Assembly (NCBI GenBank): GCA_910585095.1
Contig: CAJUBU010000024.1
Coordinates: 1 to 6,207, forward strand
DNA length: 6,207 nucleotides
Direction: 5' to 3'
Origin: an uncultured Lachnospira sp.
GTDB taxonomy: Bacteria > Bacillota > Clostridia > Lachnospirales > Lachnospiraceae
Shown here: in pieces, positions 1 through 5,880 of the stretch
Layout: the number at the start of each line of letters is the position of its first letter
How positions within the stretch are numbered: position 1 is the stretch's first letter
Notes under the pieces: model-generated
Database searches by the model: none
Seen by the model: only the letters and a program-made list of their open reading frames with translations
Told to the model about the DNA's origin: nothing
Made by a program: the position numbers and the translations under genes

Positions 1-57
1 AGAGACGAGGGATTTTTTGAAATCTTCATTGTATTTGGTGTAATTGTTGATAGCCGT
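1..57 (-). CDS. IS3-family transposase OrfA, N-terminal fragment (5' partial view)
   Basis: Read on the minus strand, 57 down to 1 gives X-A-I-N-N-Y-T-K-Y-N-E-D-F-K-K-S-L-V-S. The core Y-x-E-D-F-K-K-S-L-V-S resembles the first helix of the helix-turn-helix OrfA protein of IS3-family transposons, which binds the element ends and is fused to OrfB by frameshifting. An excellent Shine-Dalgarno (AAGGAGG, complement of 64-70) lies 6 nt upstream. The codon at the start position is ACG (55-57), not ATG. The frame has a stop at 73-75, and there is no ATG, GTG or TTG between that stop and the window edge. Either translation starts at ACG, the original ATG has mutated and the gene is weakened or dead, or the true start is further on. 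The protein continues beyond the window. Confidence 0.55.
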
Positions 58-85
58 AAGAAGCCTCCTTTTTTATGTATAATTT

Positions 86-115
86 ATTATAACAGATAAT
101 TCATATCTGTGTCTA
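86..115 (-). promoter_or_regulatory. Promoter of the OrfA-like transposase
   Basis: On the minus strand there is a -35 box TAGACA (complement of 110-115, five of six consensus bases), an 18-bp spacer and a perfect -10 box TATAAT (complement of 86-91). Transcription would start near position 79 and reach the AAGGAGG ribosome binding site at 64-70 after about ten bases. The -35 box lies right at the inferred edge of the insertion sequence. Confidence 0.6.
92..110. repeat. 7-bp inverted repeat inside the transposase promoter spacer
   Basis: ACAGATA (92-98) and TATCTGT (104-110) are exact inverted repeats separated by 5 bases. They fill the spacer between the -35 and -10 boxes of the minus-strand promoter. 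The repeat could be an operator for the element's own OrfA protein or part of its terminal sequence; nothing here decides between these. Confidence 0.45.
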
Positions 116-119
116 CTTT

Positions 120-383
120 AATAATATAGATCCAAATGATCTGGCAGATGAGATTGACGAGATTCGTGAAAAGAAACAGAGGTTGCTTGTTGCCAAGGCT
201 GATACGGAAGGGTATAAGAAGATAATTGATGAACTGATCGAATTCATCAATGAATCGAATGCGGAATTGGCTGAGTACGATGAGAAGCTGGTAAGAAAGT
301 ATATCAAGGAAATCCGAGTATATGACGATAGACTTCAGGTGTTTTTTAAAGCAGGAATTGATGTCAACATTACAAGAGAATAA
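120..383 (+). pseudogene. Large serine recombinase, C-terminal remnant
   Basis: About 87 codons remain of a serine site-specific recombinase (resolvase/invertase superfamily, large type that mobilises integrative elements). The visible part is the charged coiled-coil and tail: N-P-x-D-L-x-D-E-I-D-E-I-R-E-K-K, then E-G-Y-K-K-I-I-D-E-L-I-E-F-I, then E-Y-D-E-K-L-V-R-K-Y-I-K-E-I-R-V-Y and a closing F-K-A-G-I-D-V. This order is the usual C-terminus of Tn916/TnpX-like recombinases. The N-terminal catalytic domain and the DNA-binding domains are missing. The frame is open from about 93, but the recognisable homology starts at 120-132, next to the insertion-sequence edge. A TTG at 183 could begin a shorter 66-codon frame, but it lies inside the conserved region and is not a real start. 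The remnant cannot recombine DNA and marks an old integrative-element end. Confidence 0.8.
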
Positions 384-394
384 ATAAAAATAGG

Positions 395-425
395 CAGCAG
401 GGCATAAACGCTCTGCTGTTTTTTT
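395..425 (+). terminator. Rho-independent terminator after the recombinase remnant
   Basis: CAGCAGGGC (395-403) and GCTCTGCTG (410-418) form a 9-bp stem with one G-U pair and a 6-base loop, followed by seven Ts (419-425). It starts 12 bases after the recombinase stop. It separates the mobile debris from the downstream operon. The A-rich stretch at 382-390 could make it partly active in the other direction. Confidence 0.9.
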
Positions 426-464
426 GATTTTTATGAACGCAATGTAAATTTTGAACAGTGTATA

Positions 465-493
465 TTGAAAATATCAACCATATGGTTTATAAT
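465..493 (+). promoter_or_regulatory. Sigma-A promoter of the xre-mcrBC operon
   Basis: TTGAAA (465-470) and TATAAT (488-493) are separated by exactly 17 bp, a near-consensus vegetative promoter. The start site would fall near 500, giving a leader of about 50 bases before the regulator's ATG at 550. It is the only convincing promoter seen between the upstream terminator and mcrB, so it probably serves the whole operon. Its spacer and start site are both covered by palindromes, which points to repression. Confidence 0.85.
472..491. promoter_or_regulatory. Candidate operator 1 (palindrome in promoter spacer)
   Basis: AACCATATGGTT (476-487) is a perfect 12-bp palindrome filling the downstream part of the spacer and touching the -10 box. 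With one mismatched pair (475/488) the symmetry extends to 472-491. A dimeric XRE protein bound here would block RNA polymerase. The regulator encoded just downstream is the natural candidate, by inference from position only. Confidence 0.6.
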
Positions 494-498
494 ATACT

Positions 499-508
499 GT
501 AACGTTAC
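499..508. promoter_or_regulatory. Candidate operator 2 (palindrome at the transcription start)
   Basis: GTAACGTTAC is a perfect 10-bp palindrome sitting on the predicted transcription start. Its half-site GTAAC recurs as an inverted pair around the mcrB ribosome binding site (815-832). It differs in sequence and spacing from operator 1, so both may not bind the same protein. Confidence 0.45.
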
Positions 509-549
509 TATGTTCTCAGAGAGTGAGTTTCGATAGAGAAGGTGGAATT

Positions 550-780
550 ATGAGTACGTCTAATTTGATTAAAAACCTATGTAAAGAAAAAGGAATTAGT
601 GTTGCAGAGTTGGCTCGAAGAATTGGGCAGACACCACAGAATTTCAATAAGAAATTAAAAAGAGAAACAGTGAGTACGGAAGAACTCATGCAGATTGCGA
701 ATGTGCTTGGTGTCGTATTCGAACAGTCTTACATTCTTGAAAATGGAGAAAAGCTAATAATTACCAGCGAGTCCCAATAA
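550..780 (+). CDS. Small XRE-family helix-turn-helix regulator (76 aa)
   Basis: A single-domain DNA-binding protein of the Cro/C1 (XRE) type. Helix 1 is about residues 4-14 (N-L-I-K-N-L-C-K-E-K-G), helix 2 is S-V-A-E-L-A-R-R-I-G, the recognition helix is T-P-Q-N-F-N-K-K-L-K-R, and helices 4-5 span S-T-E-E-L-M-Q-I-A-N-V-L-G. A short tail (S-Y-I-L-E-N-G-E-K-L) probably forms a beta hairpin. There is no sensor domain, so it likely acts as a simple dimeric repressor or controller. The ATG at 550 is preferred because the ribosome binding site GAAGGTGG (538-545) lies just ahead of it and the homology begins there; an in-frame GTG at 523 has no comparable site. It is first in the operon, with mcrB 53 bases downstream and no terminator between. 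By analogy with restriction-modification controller proteins it may repress its own promoter and set McrBC levels. That role is inferred, and the fold is a confident call. Confidence 0.9.
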   Translation: MSTSNLIKNLCKEKGISVAELARRIGQTPQNFNKKLKRETVSTEELMQIANVLGVVFEQSYILENGEKLIITSESQ

Positions 781-811
781 ATGGACACATGATTTTATAT
801 TATAAAGATAG

Positions 812-835
812 ATCGTAACAGGGAGGTGTTACCAT
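812..835 (+). promoter_or_regulatory. Hairpin presenting the mcrB ribosome binding site
   Basis: GTAACA (815-820) and TGTTAC (827-832) are exact inverted repeats flanking GGGAGG (821-826), which is the Shine-Dalgarno for the ATG at 834. In RNA this makes a 6-bp stem with the ribosome binding site in the loop. After a C-C mismatch, two further pairs (812-813 with 834-835) would draw in the first two bases of the start codon. In DNA the same repeat could be a GTAAC-N8-GTTAC operator, echoing the palindrome at 499-508. The symmetry is directly visible; its function is not. Confidence 0.5.
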
Positions 836-3800
836 GACTGAATGGATAACGTCAGGAAACTTAAAATATTATAATTTTGTGGATGCATTTCATGATTTGA
901 AGAAGGTTGACTGGAGACAGTACGCAAATTATGAAGTGGGAGACGTCGTATATATTTATTCATCTGGCAATGAACAGATGATTCGATTCAAATGTAAGGT
1001 TAATAAGACCGGTATAAAAGAATTGGAAATTGATGATCGTCAGTACAATGTCGAAGGTAAATATGATGAGCCTTATGACAAATATGTAGAACTTGAAATG
1101 ATTGATGAATATGAGAGCAGCCTATATTCTCGTCGAGCTTTGGAAAAATACGGATTTAGGGCGCCACAGCGTGCAGTCAAGGTAATGCCAGAGATTAAAG
1201 AATACCTTGATATTGTAACTGAACTTCTTAATGCGCCTGAGATGGATCCGGATAAGCATGATGGTTCTTATGAGCTTATGAGATCAACCATCAATGCATA
1301 TGAAAATACAAAAGACAGAAGTGTTATTGATTACAATGACTTAAATCTTGTATACGCAATGGCTATTGGCACATGGCGTCAAGGAATCGATGTTAAAAAG
1401 AAATTGGTAGAACAAAGTAATCTTCCAACTGATCAGAAAGACATAGTAAGTCGTAAGCTTGATGAGGTATGGAAGAAAGCAGGCAACCGTTACTATGAAA
1501 ACAGAGAAAATGATGGACAGAGCATCGGTATGTTTGGAACAGGATTTTTCTCATTTAAAGGTAAGACAGATGATGTTTCACCCAAAAATTTCATAGAGAT
1601 GTGCATTAGCATTACTCATATGCATGATAGTGATGAGCAGATTTATAAGAGGTGTGAAGGCGTAGTAAATGAATCGCTTAAAGGATTACAAGCTGCATCG
1701 GTTTCAATGATGCTTCATTGTTTAAGACCTACTGTATTCCCAATTTTAAATGGGAACAGTGGTTACGATAATATTTATGAGTACCTTGGAGTAAATCTGG
1801 AAAACGGTGGGGTTATTCAAACATATATTGATAACTGTCGTGCTATCAGTAAATTTAGAGACGATAATTTTACAATTAAGAATTATCGCGTGTTTGATAA
1901 TGCTGCAAGAAAGCTGGGTGCGGGTATGACACATACAGATATTAATTATTTGTGGGTAATGAATTACCTTGAAAAGAACAGAGCTATCCCATACTCAAAT
2001 CCAAATTCTGCTGCTGACGAAGATGAAAAAGAAAGATTACTTTCTGTTAAAGCAAATGGTCAGCGAGCTAAGGCTGAATTGCAGAAGATGGCAAAGCTGT
2101 GTGCAGAAAAGTTTAAATTAAATAAATGTGAAACAATACAATGGCTTGATGGGTCGAATACGAAAACAAGGAACTATTTATGGGCTCAGCTTAAATATAG
2201 CGAATATGCAAAACGTCCAGAGAGTATATCAATATTTGTAGATATGTCTGAAGTAACAAGTCATGCTAGATTCCGTTTTAGTTTGGAATTGAAGAATGAT
2301 GGATCTGACAAAGCGGTGGTTGCAAATTATCACAGACATTTAGATATCCCAATTGGTGATGCTAGTTTATTGATTTATGTATCTGGAAGCAACAAGTTTG
2401 GAGGATCAGAGGTTCTGGATGAAGATGTTGAAACGATCAAATTAAAAGTTGCTGACGGGACATATAAGAAAGTACAGATTTGTAGCATTGTAGAATACAA
2501 TGACGAGATTACAAATGACGAAATTGAAGCAGAAATGCTTAGAGGTATTTCTGAGTTAATTCCTTATTATGAGCATGTACTTGGTATTGATAAGCCAAAA
2601 GATGAATACTGGCCATCAAAGGAAGAATTTGATCCAGGTATTACTTCAGAACAATGGGCAATCATGCTTAGAAATTCAAATATCATAAAACCCGAATATC
2701 TGGATTTGCTTAAGAAAATTCTGGAACAAGGTGGAGAATCTACTTGTGCTCATTTGGAAGAAGTATATGGAGGAAAGCAGAGAGCTTACAATGCGTATGG
2801 TCGAAGCATAGGCCAAGCTGCTATGAAGTATACGGGATGTGATTGTATTCAGGAAGAAGGAACTACAAGATACTACACAATTCCGTTCGTAGGTAAAAAT
2901 GTCGAAGAAAACGGAAATACAAGATATTCATGGAAGATTAGAGATGAACTAAAGGAGGCGTTAGAAGGTATGGATTTATTATCAATTGATATTGAAGAAA
3001 ATGATGTGGAGATATCGGAATTTGATAAAAACATGATTCTTTATGGTCCTCCAGGAACAGGTAAAACATATAATACTGTAAATTATGCTGTTGCGATCTG
3101 TGAAGGATTGTCTCTGGAAGAAGTAAGTAGCAGAACATATGATGAGGTCTTTGACAAATATAATAAGCTGAAAAAGGCAGGAAGAATTGCATTTACTACG
3201 TTCCATCAATCTTATGGATATGAAGAGTTTATTGAAGGAATAAAACCTGTAATGGACTCCAGTGAGGAGACAAGTGCAATTTCTTACACAATAAAAGACG
3301 GTGTCTTTAAGGATTTTTGCGATAAGGCAAGTAAGGTGGTTGTTGATATGAAGACAACCATTTCAGACACTACATTCCAGATTTGCGAAGATGCAAAGTT
3401 ATGGTGCATGATACTTGGTGGAAGTGAAGCACCAGACCTTGCCGATAAATGCTTTGATGAAGGAACGGTTCGAATTGGCTGGAGTGCTGCACCTGAAAGA
3501 GTAACTGAGGAAGATCGATCATTAAATGACAAAGAGAGAAGAATGCTTCTTAACTTCCAGGATGAAATGGAAATTGGAGACGTTGTTGTTACGAGATCTT
3601 CGGTATCTGAAATAAACAGTATTGGTATTGTCACTGGTGAATATGAATTTGATGATTCATCTGAAAGATATCCAAGAAAAAGAAAGGTTGATTGGATTTA
3701 TAAGGGCGAACCTCTTGAAATTGGTGATCTAAATGGAAATATAAGACTCGACAGAAAGACTATTTATCCACTGAATCGTGTTTCTATTGATGAGTTACTA

Positions 3801-4526
3801 AAGAGAATTCCTGGCGGACCAATTGTTGAAGAAAATAGACCGTATGTGTTCATCATAGATGAAATAAACAGAGGAAATATCTCTAAGATTTTTGGTGAGC
3901 TTATCACGTTGATTGAAACGACTAAGAGAAGAGGAGAAGATGAAGCTGCAGAAGTAATTCTTCCGTACTCGAATACACCGTTTAGCGTTCCTGGAAATGT
4001 CTATATTATCGGAACAATGAACACAGCTGATAGATCGATTGCATTGATGGATACTGCACTTCGTCGTAGATTCCAGTTCGTTGAGATGATGCCGGATTCA
4101 GATATTCTAAGAATGATTGGTGCAGATAAGATACAGGTTGATGGAGAGGAGCTTGATGTGGCTCAAATGCTTGATGTGATTAACCGACGTATTGAGTACT
4201 TATATGATAGAGAACACACGATAGGACATGCTTTCTTTACTGGTTTGGTATTTGAACCAACTATTGAGAAACTTGCAGGCATCTTTAGAAAATCTGTTAT
4301 TCCTCTATTGCAGGAATATTTCTACGAGGACTACAGCAAAATCATGATGGTTCTTGGAGACAACGGTAAGGATAACGATGAGGATAAATTCATCCTTGCG
4401 AAAGAAATAAAACCTAACTCTATTTTTAGAGGGGATACTTCGGATGTTGATATTCCTGATTATTCTTATGAAATCCAGGAATCAGCATTTATGAATATTA
4501 ATAGCTATATAGAGATTATGGGCTAA
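834..4526 (+). CDS. mcrB: McrB-type AAA+ GTPase with multiple recognition modules (1230 aa)
   Basis: Motor and DNA-recognition subunit of a type IV McrBC restriction system. The AAA+ motifs are clear: Walker A G-P-P-G-T-G-K-T (738-745), Walker B F-I-I-D-E-I-N-R (1006-1013), the McrB signature M-N-T-A-D-R-S (1062-1068), L-R-R-R-F (1076-1080), and the C-terminal blocks D-R-E-H-T-I-G-H (1125-1132) and P-L-L-Q-E-Y-F-Y-E-D (1157-1166). E. coli McrB has about 460 residues, so this protein is extended by roughly 770. Residues 1-120 resemble an EVE/PUA-like modified-base reader (W4, G36-D-V-V-Y-I-Y, R51, P111-Q). Residues 150-400 are a helical region with L-H-C-L-R-P-x-x-F-P-I-L-N (294-306). Residues 405-590 are an unassigned alpha/beta region. 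Residues 593-715 are a winged-helix-like module (G-G-E-S-T-C; S-W-K-I-R-D-E-L). A second PUA/EVE-like segment (about 845-990) lies between Walker A and Walker B. The start has a strong GGGAGG site 7 bases upstream. The frame is intact, and mcrC follows after 16 bases. GTP rather than ATP use is inferred from the family. Confidence 0.93.
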   Translation: MTEWITSGNLKYYNFVDAFHDLKKVDWRQYANYEVGDVVYIYSSGNEQMIRFKCKVNKTGIKELEIDDRQYNVEGKYDEPYDKYVELEMIDEYESSLYSRRALEKYGFRAPQRAVKVMPEIKEYLDIVTELLNAPEMDPDKHDGSYELMRSTINAYENTKDRSVIDYNDLNLVYAMAIGTWRQGIDVKKKLVEQSNLPTDQKDIVSRKLDEVWKKAGNRYYENRENDGQSIGMFGTGFFSFKGKTDDVSPKNFIEMCISITHMHDSDEQIYKRCEGVVNESLKGLQAASVSMMLHCLRPTVFPILNGNSGYDNIYEYLGVNLENGGVIQTYIDNCRAISKFRDDNFTIKNYRVFDNAARKLGAGMTHTDINYLWVMNYLEKNRAIPYSNPNSAADEDEKERLLSVKANGQRAKAELQKMAKLCAEKFKLNKCETIQWLDGSNTKTRNYLWAQLKYSEYAKRPESISIFVDMSEVTSHARFRFSLELKNDGSDKAVVANYHRHLDIPIGDASLLIYVSGSNKFGGSEVLDEDVETIKLKVADGTYKKVQICSIVEYNDEITNDEIEAEMLRGISELIPYYEHVLGIDKPKDEYWPSKEEFDPGITSEQWAIMLRNSNIIKPEYLDLLKKILEQGGESTCAHLEEVYGGKQRAYNAYGRSIGQAAMKYTGCDCIQEEGTTRYYTIPFVGKNVEENGNTRYSWKIRDELKEALEGMDLLSIDIEENDVEISEFDKNMILYGPPGTGKTYNTVNYAVAICEGLSLEEVSSRTYDEVFDKYNKLKKAGRIAFTTFHQSYGYEEFIEGIKPVMDSSEETSAISYTIKDGVFKDFCDKASKVVVDMKTTISDTTFQICEDAKLWCMILGGSEAPDLADKCFDEGTVRIGWSAAPERVTEEDRSLNDKERRMLLNFQDEMEIGDVVVTRSSVSEINSIGIVTGEYEFDDSSERYPRKRKVDWIYKGEPLEIGDLNGNIRLDRKTIYPLNRVSIDELLKRIPGGPIVEENRPYVFIIDEINRGNISKIFGELITLIETTKRRGEDEAAEVILPYSNTPFSVPGNVYIIGTMNTADRSIALMDTALRRRFQFVEMMPDSDILRMIGADKIQVDGEELDVAQMLDVINRRIEYLYDREHTIGHAFFTGLVFEPTIEKLAGIFRKSVIPLLQEYFYEDYSKIMMVLGDNGKDNDEDKFILAKEIKPNSIFRGDTSDVDIPDYSYEIQESAFMNINSYIEIMG

Positions 4527-4542
4527 GAAAAGTGGTGAGAAC

Positions 4543-5880
4543 ATGAATAAACTCATTGAAGTGAAGGAGTTTGATACTCTTATTGGTAATGAAGAATACA
4601 AAGATAAATATACATGTGTCGACGGAGAAACTTTTGCTGATCTGCTTGAGTTCATTCATGCATTTGATTCAGATTCGGAAGAATCGGATGTACTCGATTT
4701 TATAAAAATCGGTTACCATCGAAACATTGGTGAAACGGTAACCTTCAAGAATTATGTCGGTCTCATTCAGATGAAGAATAATTGTCAAATTCAGGTACTA
4801 CCGAAGATTGAGTTTCTAAACGGTGAGCAGGATGAGACAAAAAGAGTATTCATGCGTATGCTTAGGAGTATGAAGGACTTTCCAAGTAAGGTGTTTTCGA
4901 ATGCAAACCTAAAGATGGATCGTATGAATTTGTATGAAATATTCATTAATATGTATTTGCAGGAAGTTAGACAGCTTGTAAAACATGGTATTAAATCATC
5001 CTATGTTGGAGTAGAAGACAACCTCAATTTTTATAAGGGAAAGCTTCTGGTGAATGAATACATAAAATGTAATGTGGCACATCAAGAACGCTTTTATGTA
5101 GGCTACGATGAGTACCAGGTGAATCGGCCTGAAAATAGACTTGTGAAATCTACGTTGTTGAAGATACAAAATATTACCTCGAGTGCAGAAAACTCAAAAT
5201 CAATTAGGCAGTTACTTACTTCATTTGAAATGGTATCTCCTTCGACAAATTATGATAAAGACTTCTCGCTGGTTGTCATTGATCGTAATACCAAGGACTA
5301 TGAGATACTTATGCAATGGTCCAGGGTTTTTCTGAAGAATAAGAGTTTTACAACGTTCTCCGGAACAGAGTCTGCAAGAGCGTTAATGTTCCCGATGGAG
5401 AAGGTGTTTGAAGCTTATGTCGCTCAGAATATGAAGAAGGCGTTTGCTAAGTATCATTGGGACGTGTCTGCACAGGACAAAGGTCACTACCTGTTTAATA
5501 AGCTCAATGGAGAAAACCACAGGAAATTTGCACTTAGACCCGACCTTGTTGTGACAAGAGATGACAAGAGCGTTGTTATCCTGGATACAAAATGGAAAAG
5601 CCTTATTAACGATAAAAGCAAGAACTATGGTATTTCGCAGGCGGATATGTATCAGATGTATGCATATTCTAAGAAGTACGGCACTTCAGAAATATGGCTT
5701 CTATATCCAGTAAATGAAGAAATGAAAAACCAAGAATCAATTACATTTGACAGTGGAGACGGAGCAACAGTTTCTTTATATTTTGTAGATGTAGCAAATA
5801 TAGAAAAAAGCATGGAGACGTTGTATGAGAAGCTGACAAAAATATCTTATAAAAGGGAGGTAGATGAGCATGAAGTGTAG
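4543..5880 (+). CDS. mcrC: McrC nuclease subunit (445 aa)
   Basis: Partner endonuclease of the McrB motor: in the known system McrC binds the McrB ring, stimulates GTP hydrolysis and cleaves DNA between modified sites. The N-terminal half shows the family blocks N-Y-V-G-L-I-Q-M-K and V-L-P-K-I (to residue 89), Y-K-G-K-L-L-V-N-E-Y-I (164-174) and Y-D-E-Y-Q-V-N-R-P-E-N-R-L-V-K (188-202). The C-terminal half carries an intact PD-(D/E)xK nuclease core: R-P-D (332-334), L-D-T-K-W-K (347-352, giving D334, D348 and K350), then S-Q-A-D-M-Y-Q-M-Y-A-Y (365-375). All catalytic residues are present, so it should be active. The ribosome binding site is GGTGAG at 4533-4538, and the gene starts 16 bases after mcrB, consistent with one transcript. 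The length is somewhat above E. coli McrC (about 350 residues) and similar to Firmicutes homologues as I recall them. The last codons overlap the next gene. Confidence 0.93.
   Translation: MNKLIEVKEFDTLIGNEEYKDKYTCVDGETFADLLEFIHAFDSDSEESDVLDFIKIGYHRNIGETVTFKNYVGLIQMKNNCQIQVLPKIEFLNGEQDETKRVFMRMLRSMKDFPSKVFSNANLKMDRMNLYEIFINMYLQEVRQLVKHGIKSSYVGVEDNLNFYKGKLLVNEYIKCNVAHQERFYVGYDEYQVNRPENRLVKSTLLKIQNITSSAENSKSIRQLLTSFEMVSPSTNYDKDFSLVVIDRNTKDYEILMQWSRVFLKNKSFTTFSGTESARALMFPMEKVFEAYVAQNMKKAFAKYHWDVSAQDKGHYLFNKLNGENHRKFALRPDLVVTRDDKSVVILDTKWKSLINDKSKNYGISQADMYQMYAYSKKYGTSEIWLLYPVNEEMKNQESITFDSGDGATVSLYFVDVANIEKSMETLYEKLTKISYKREVDEHEV
5855..5860 (+). promoter_or_regulatory. Ribosome binding site inside the end of mcrC
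   Basis: GGGAGG lies within the last mcrC codons. It is 9 bases from the ATG at 5870 and only 3 from the in-frame ATG at 5864, so it favours 5870. A site this strong inside a coding end indicates that a real gene begins here and is translated along with mcrC. Confidence 0.75.

Larger units (their letters stand above)
1..120 (-). mobile_element. End of a probable IS3-family insertion sequence
   Basis: This is the 5' end of an element reading leftwards out of the window. It holds a promoter (86-115), a ribosome binding site and the first codons of an OrfA-like transposase. The outer edge is placed at about 110-120: rightwards of there the plus strand reads continuously as serine recombinase, while leftwards that frame meets a stop at 90-92. 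The exact boundary and target duplication cannot be read because the other end of the element lies outside the window. The IS3 assignment rests on the 18 residues visible after the start position and on the layout, so it is probable rather than certain. Confidence 0.55.

Noticed and set aside
183..383. A separate 66-residue gene starting at TTG 183
   Set aside because: The recombinase homology continues upstream of 183 in the same frame and no ribosome binding site is seen, so it is part of a truncated gene.
523..549. GTG start at 523 adding nine residues to the XRE protein
   Set aside because: No good ribosome binding site precedes it, whereas ATG 550 has GAAGGTGG just upstream and matches the usual start of the domain.
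782..810. A second promoter directly before mcrB (TGGACA at 782 with an AT-rich region after it)
   Set aside because: No -10 box with acceptable spacing: TATAAA at 801 is only 13 bases away, and the 16-17 bp positions read AAAGAT or AAGATA.
3284..3634. A 116-residue minus-strand open frame opposite mcrB
   Set aside because: It lies entirely within a clearly conserved part of mcrB, has low-complexity serine/leucine composition and no supporting signals. The other minus-strand frames at 113-307, 1746-1934 and 2938-3209 are rejected for the same kind of reasons.
834..5880. A CoCoNuT-type (RNA-targeting, coiled-coil) McrBC relative
   Set aside because: No coiled-coil McrB extension, no second McrB-type protein, and no TerY or helicase genes are visible; the layout is a compact two-gene McrBC plus an unknown gene.
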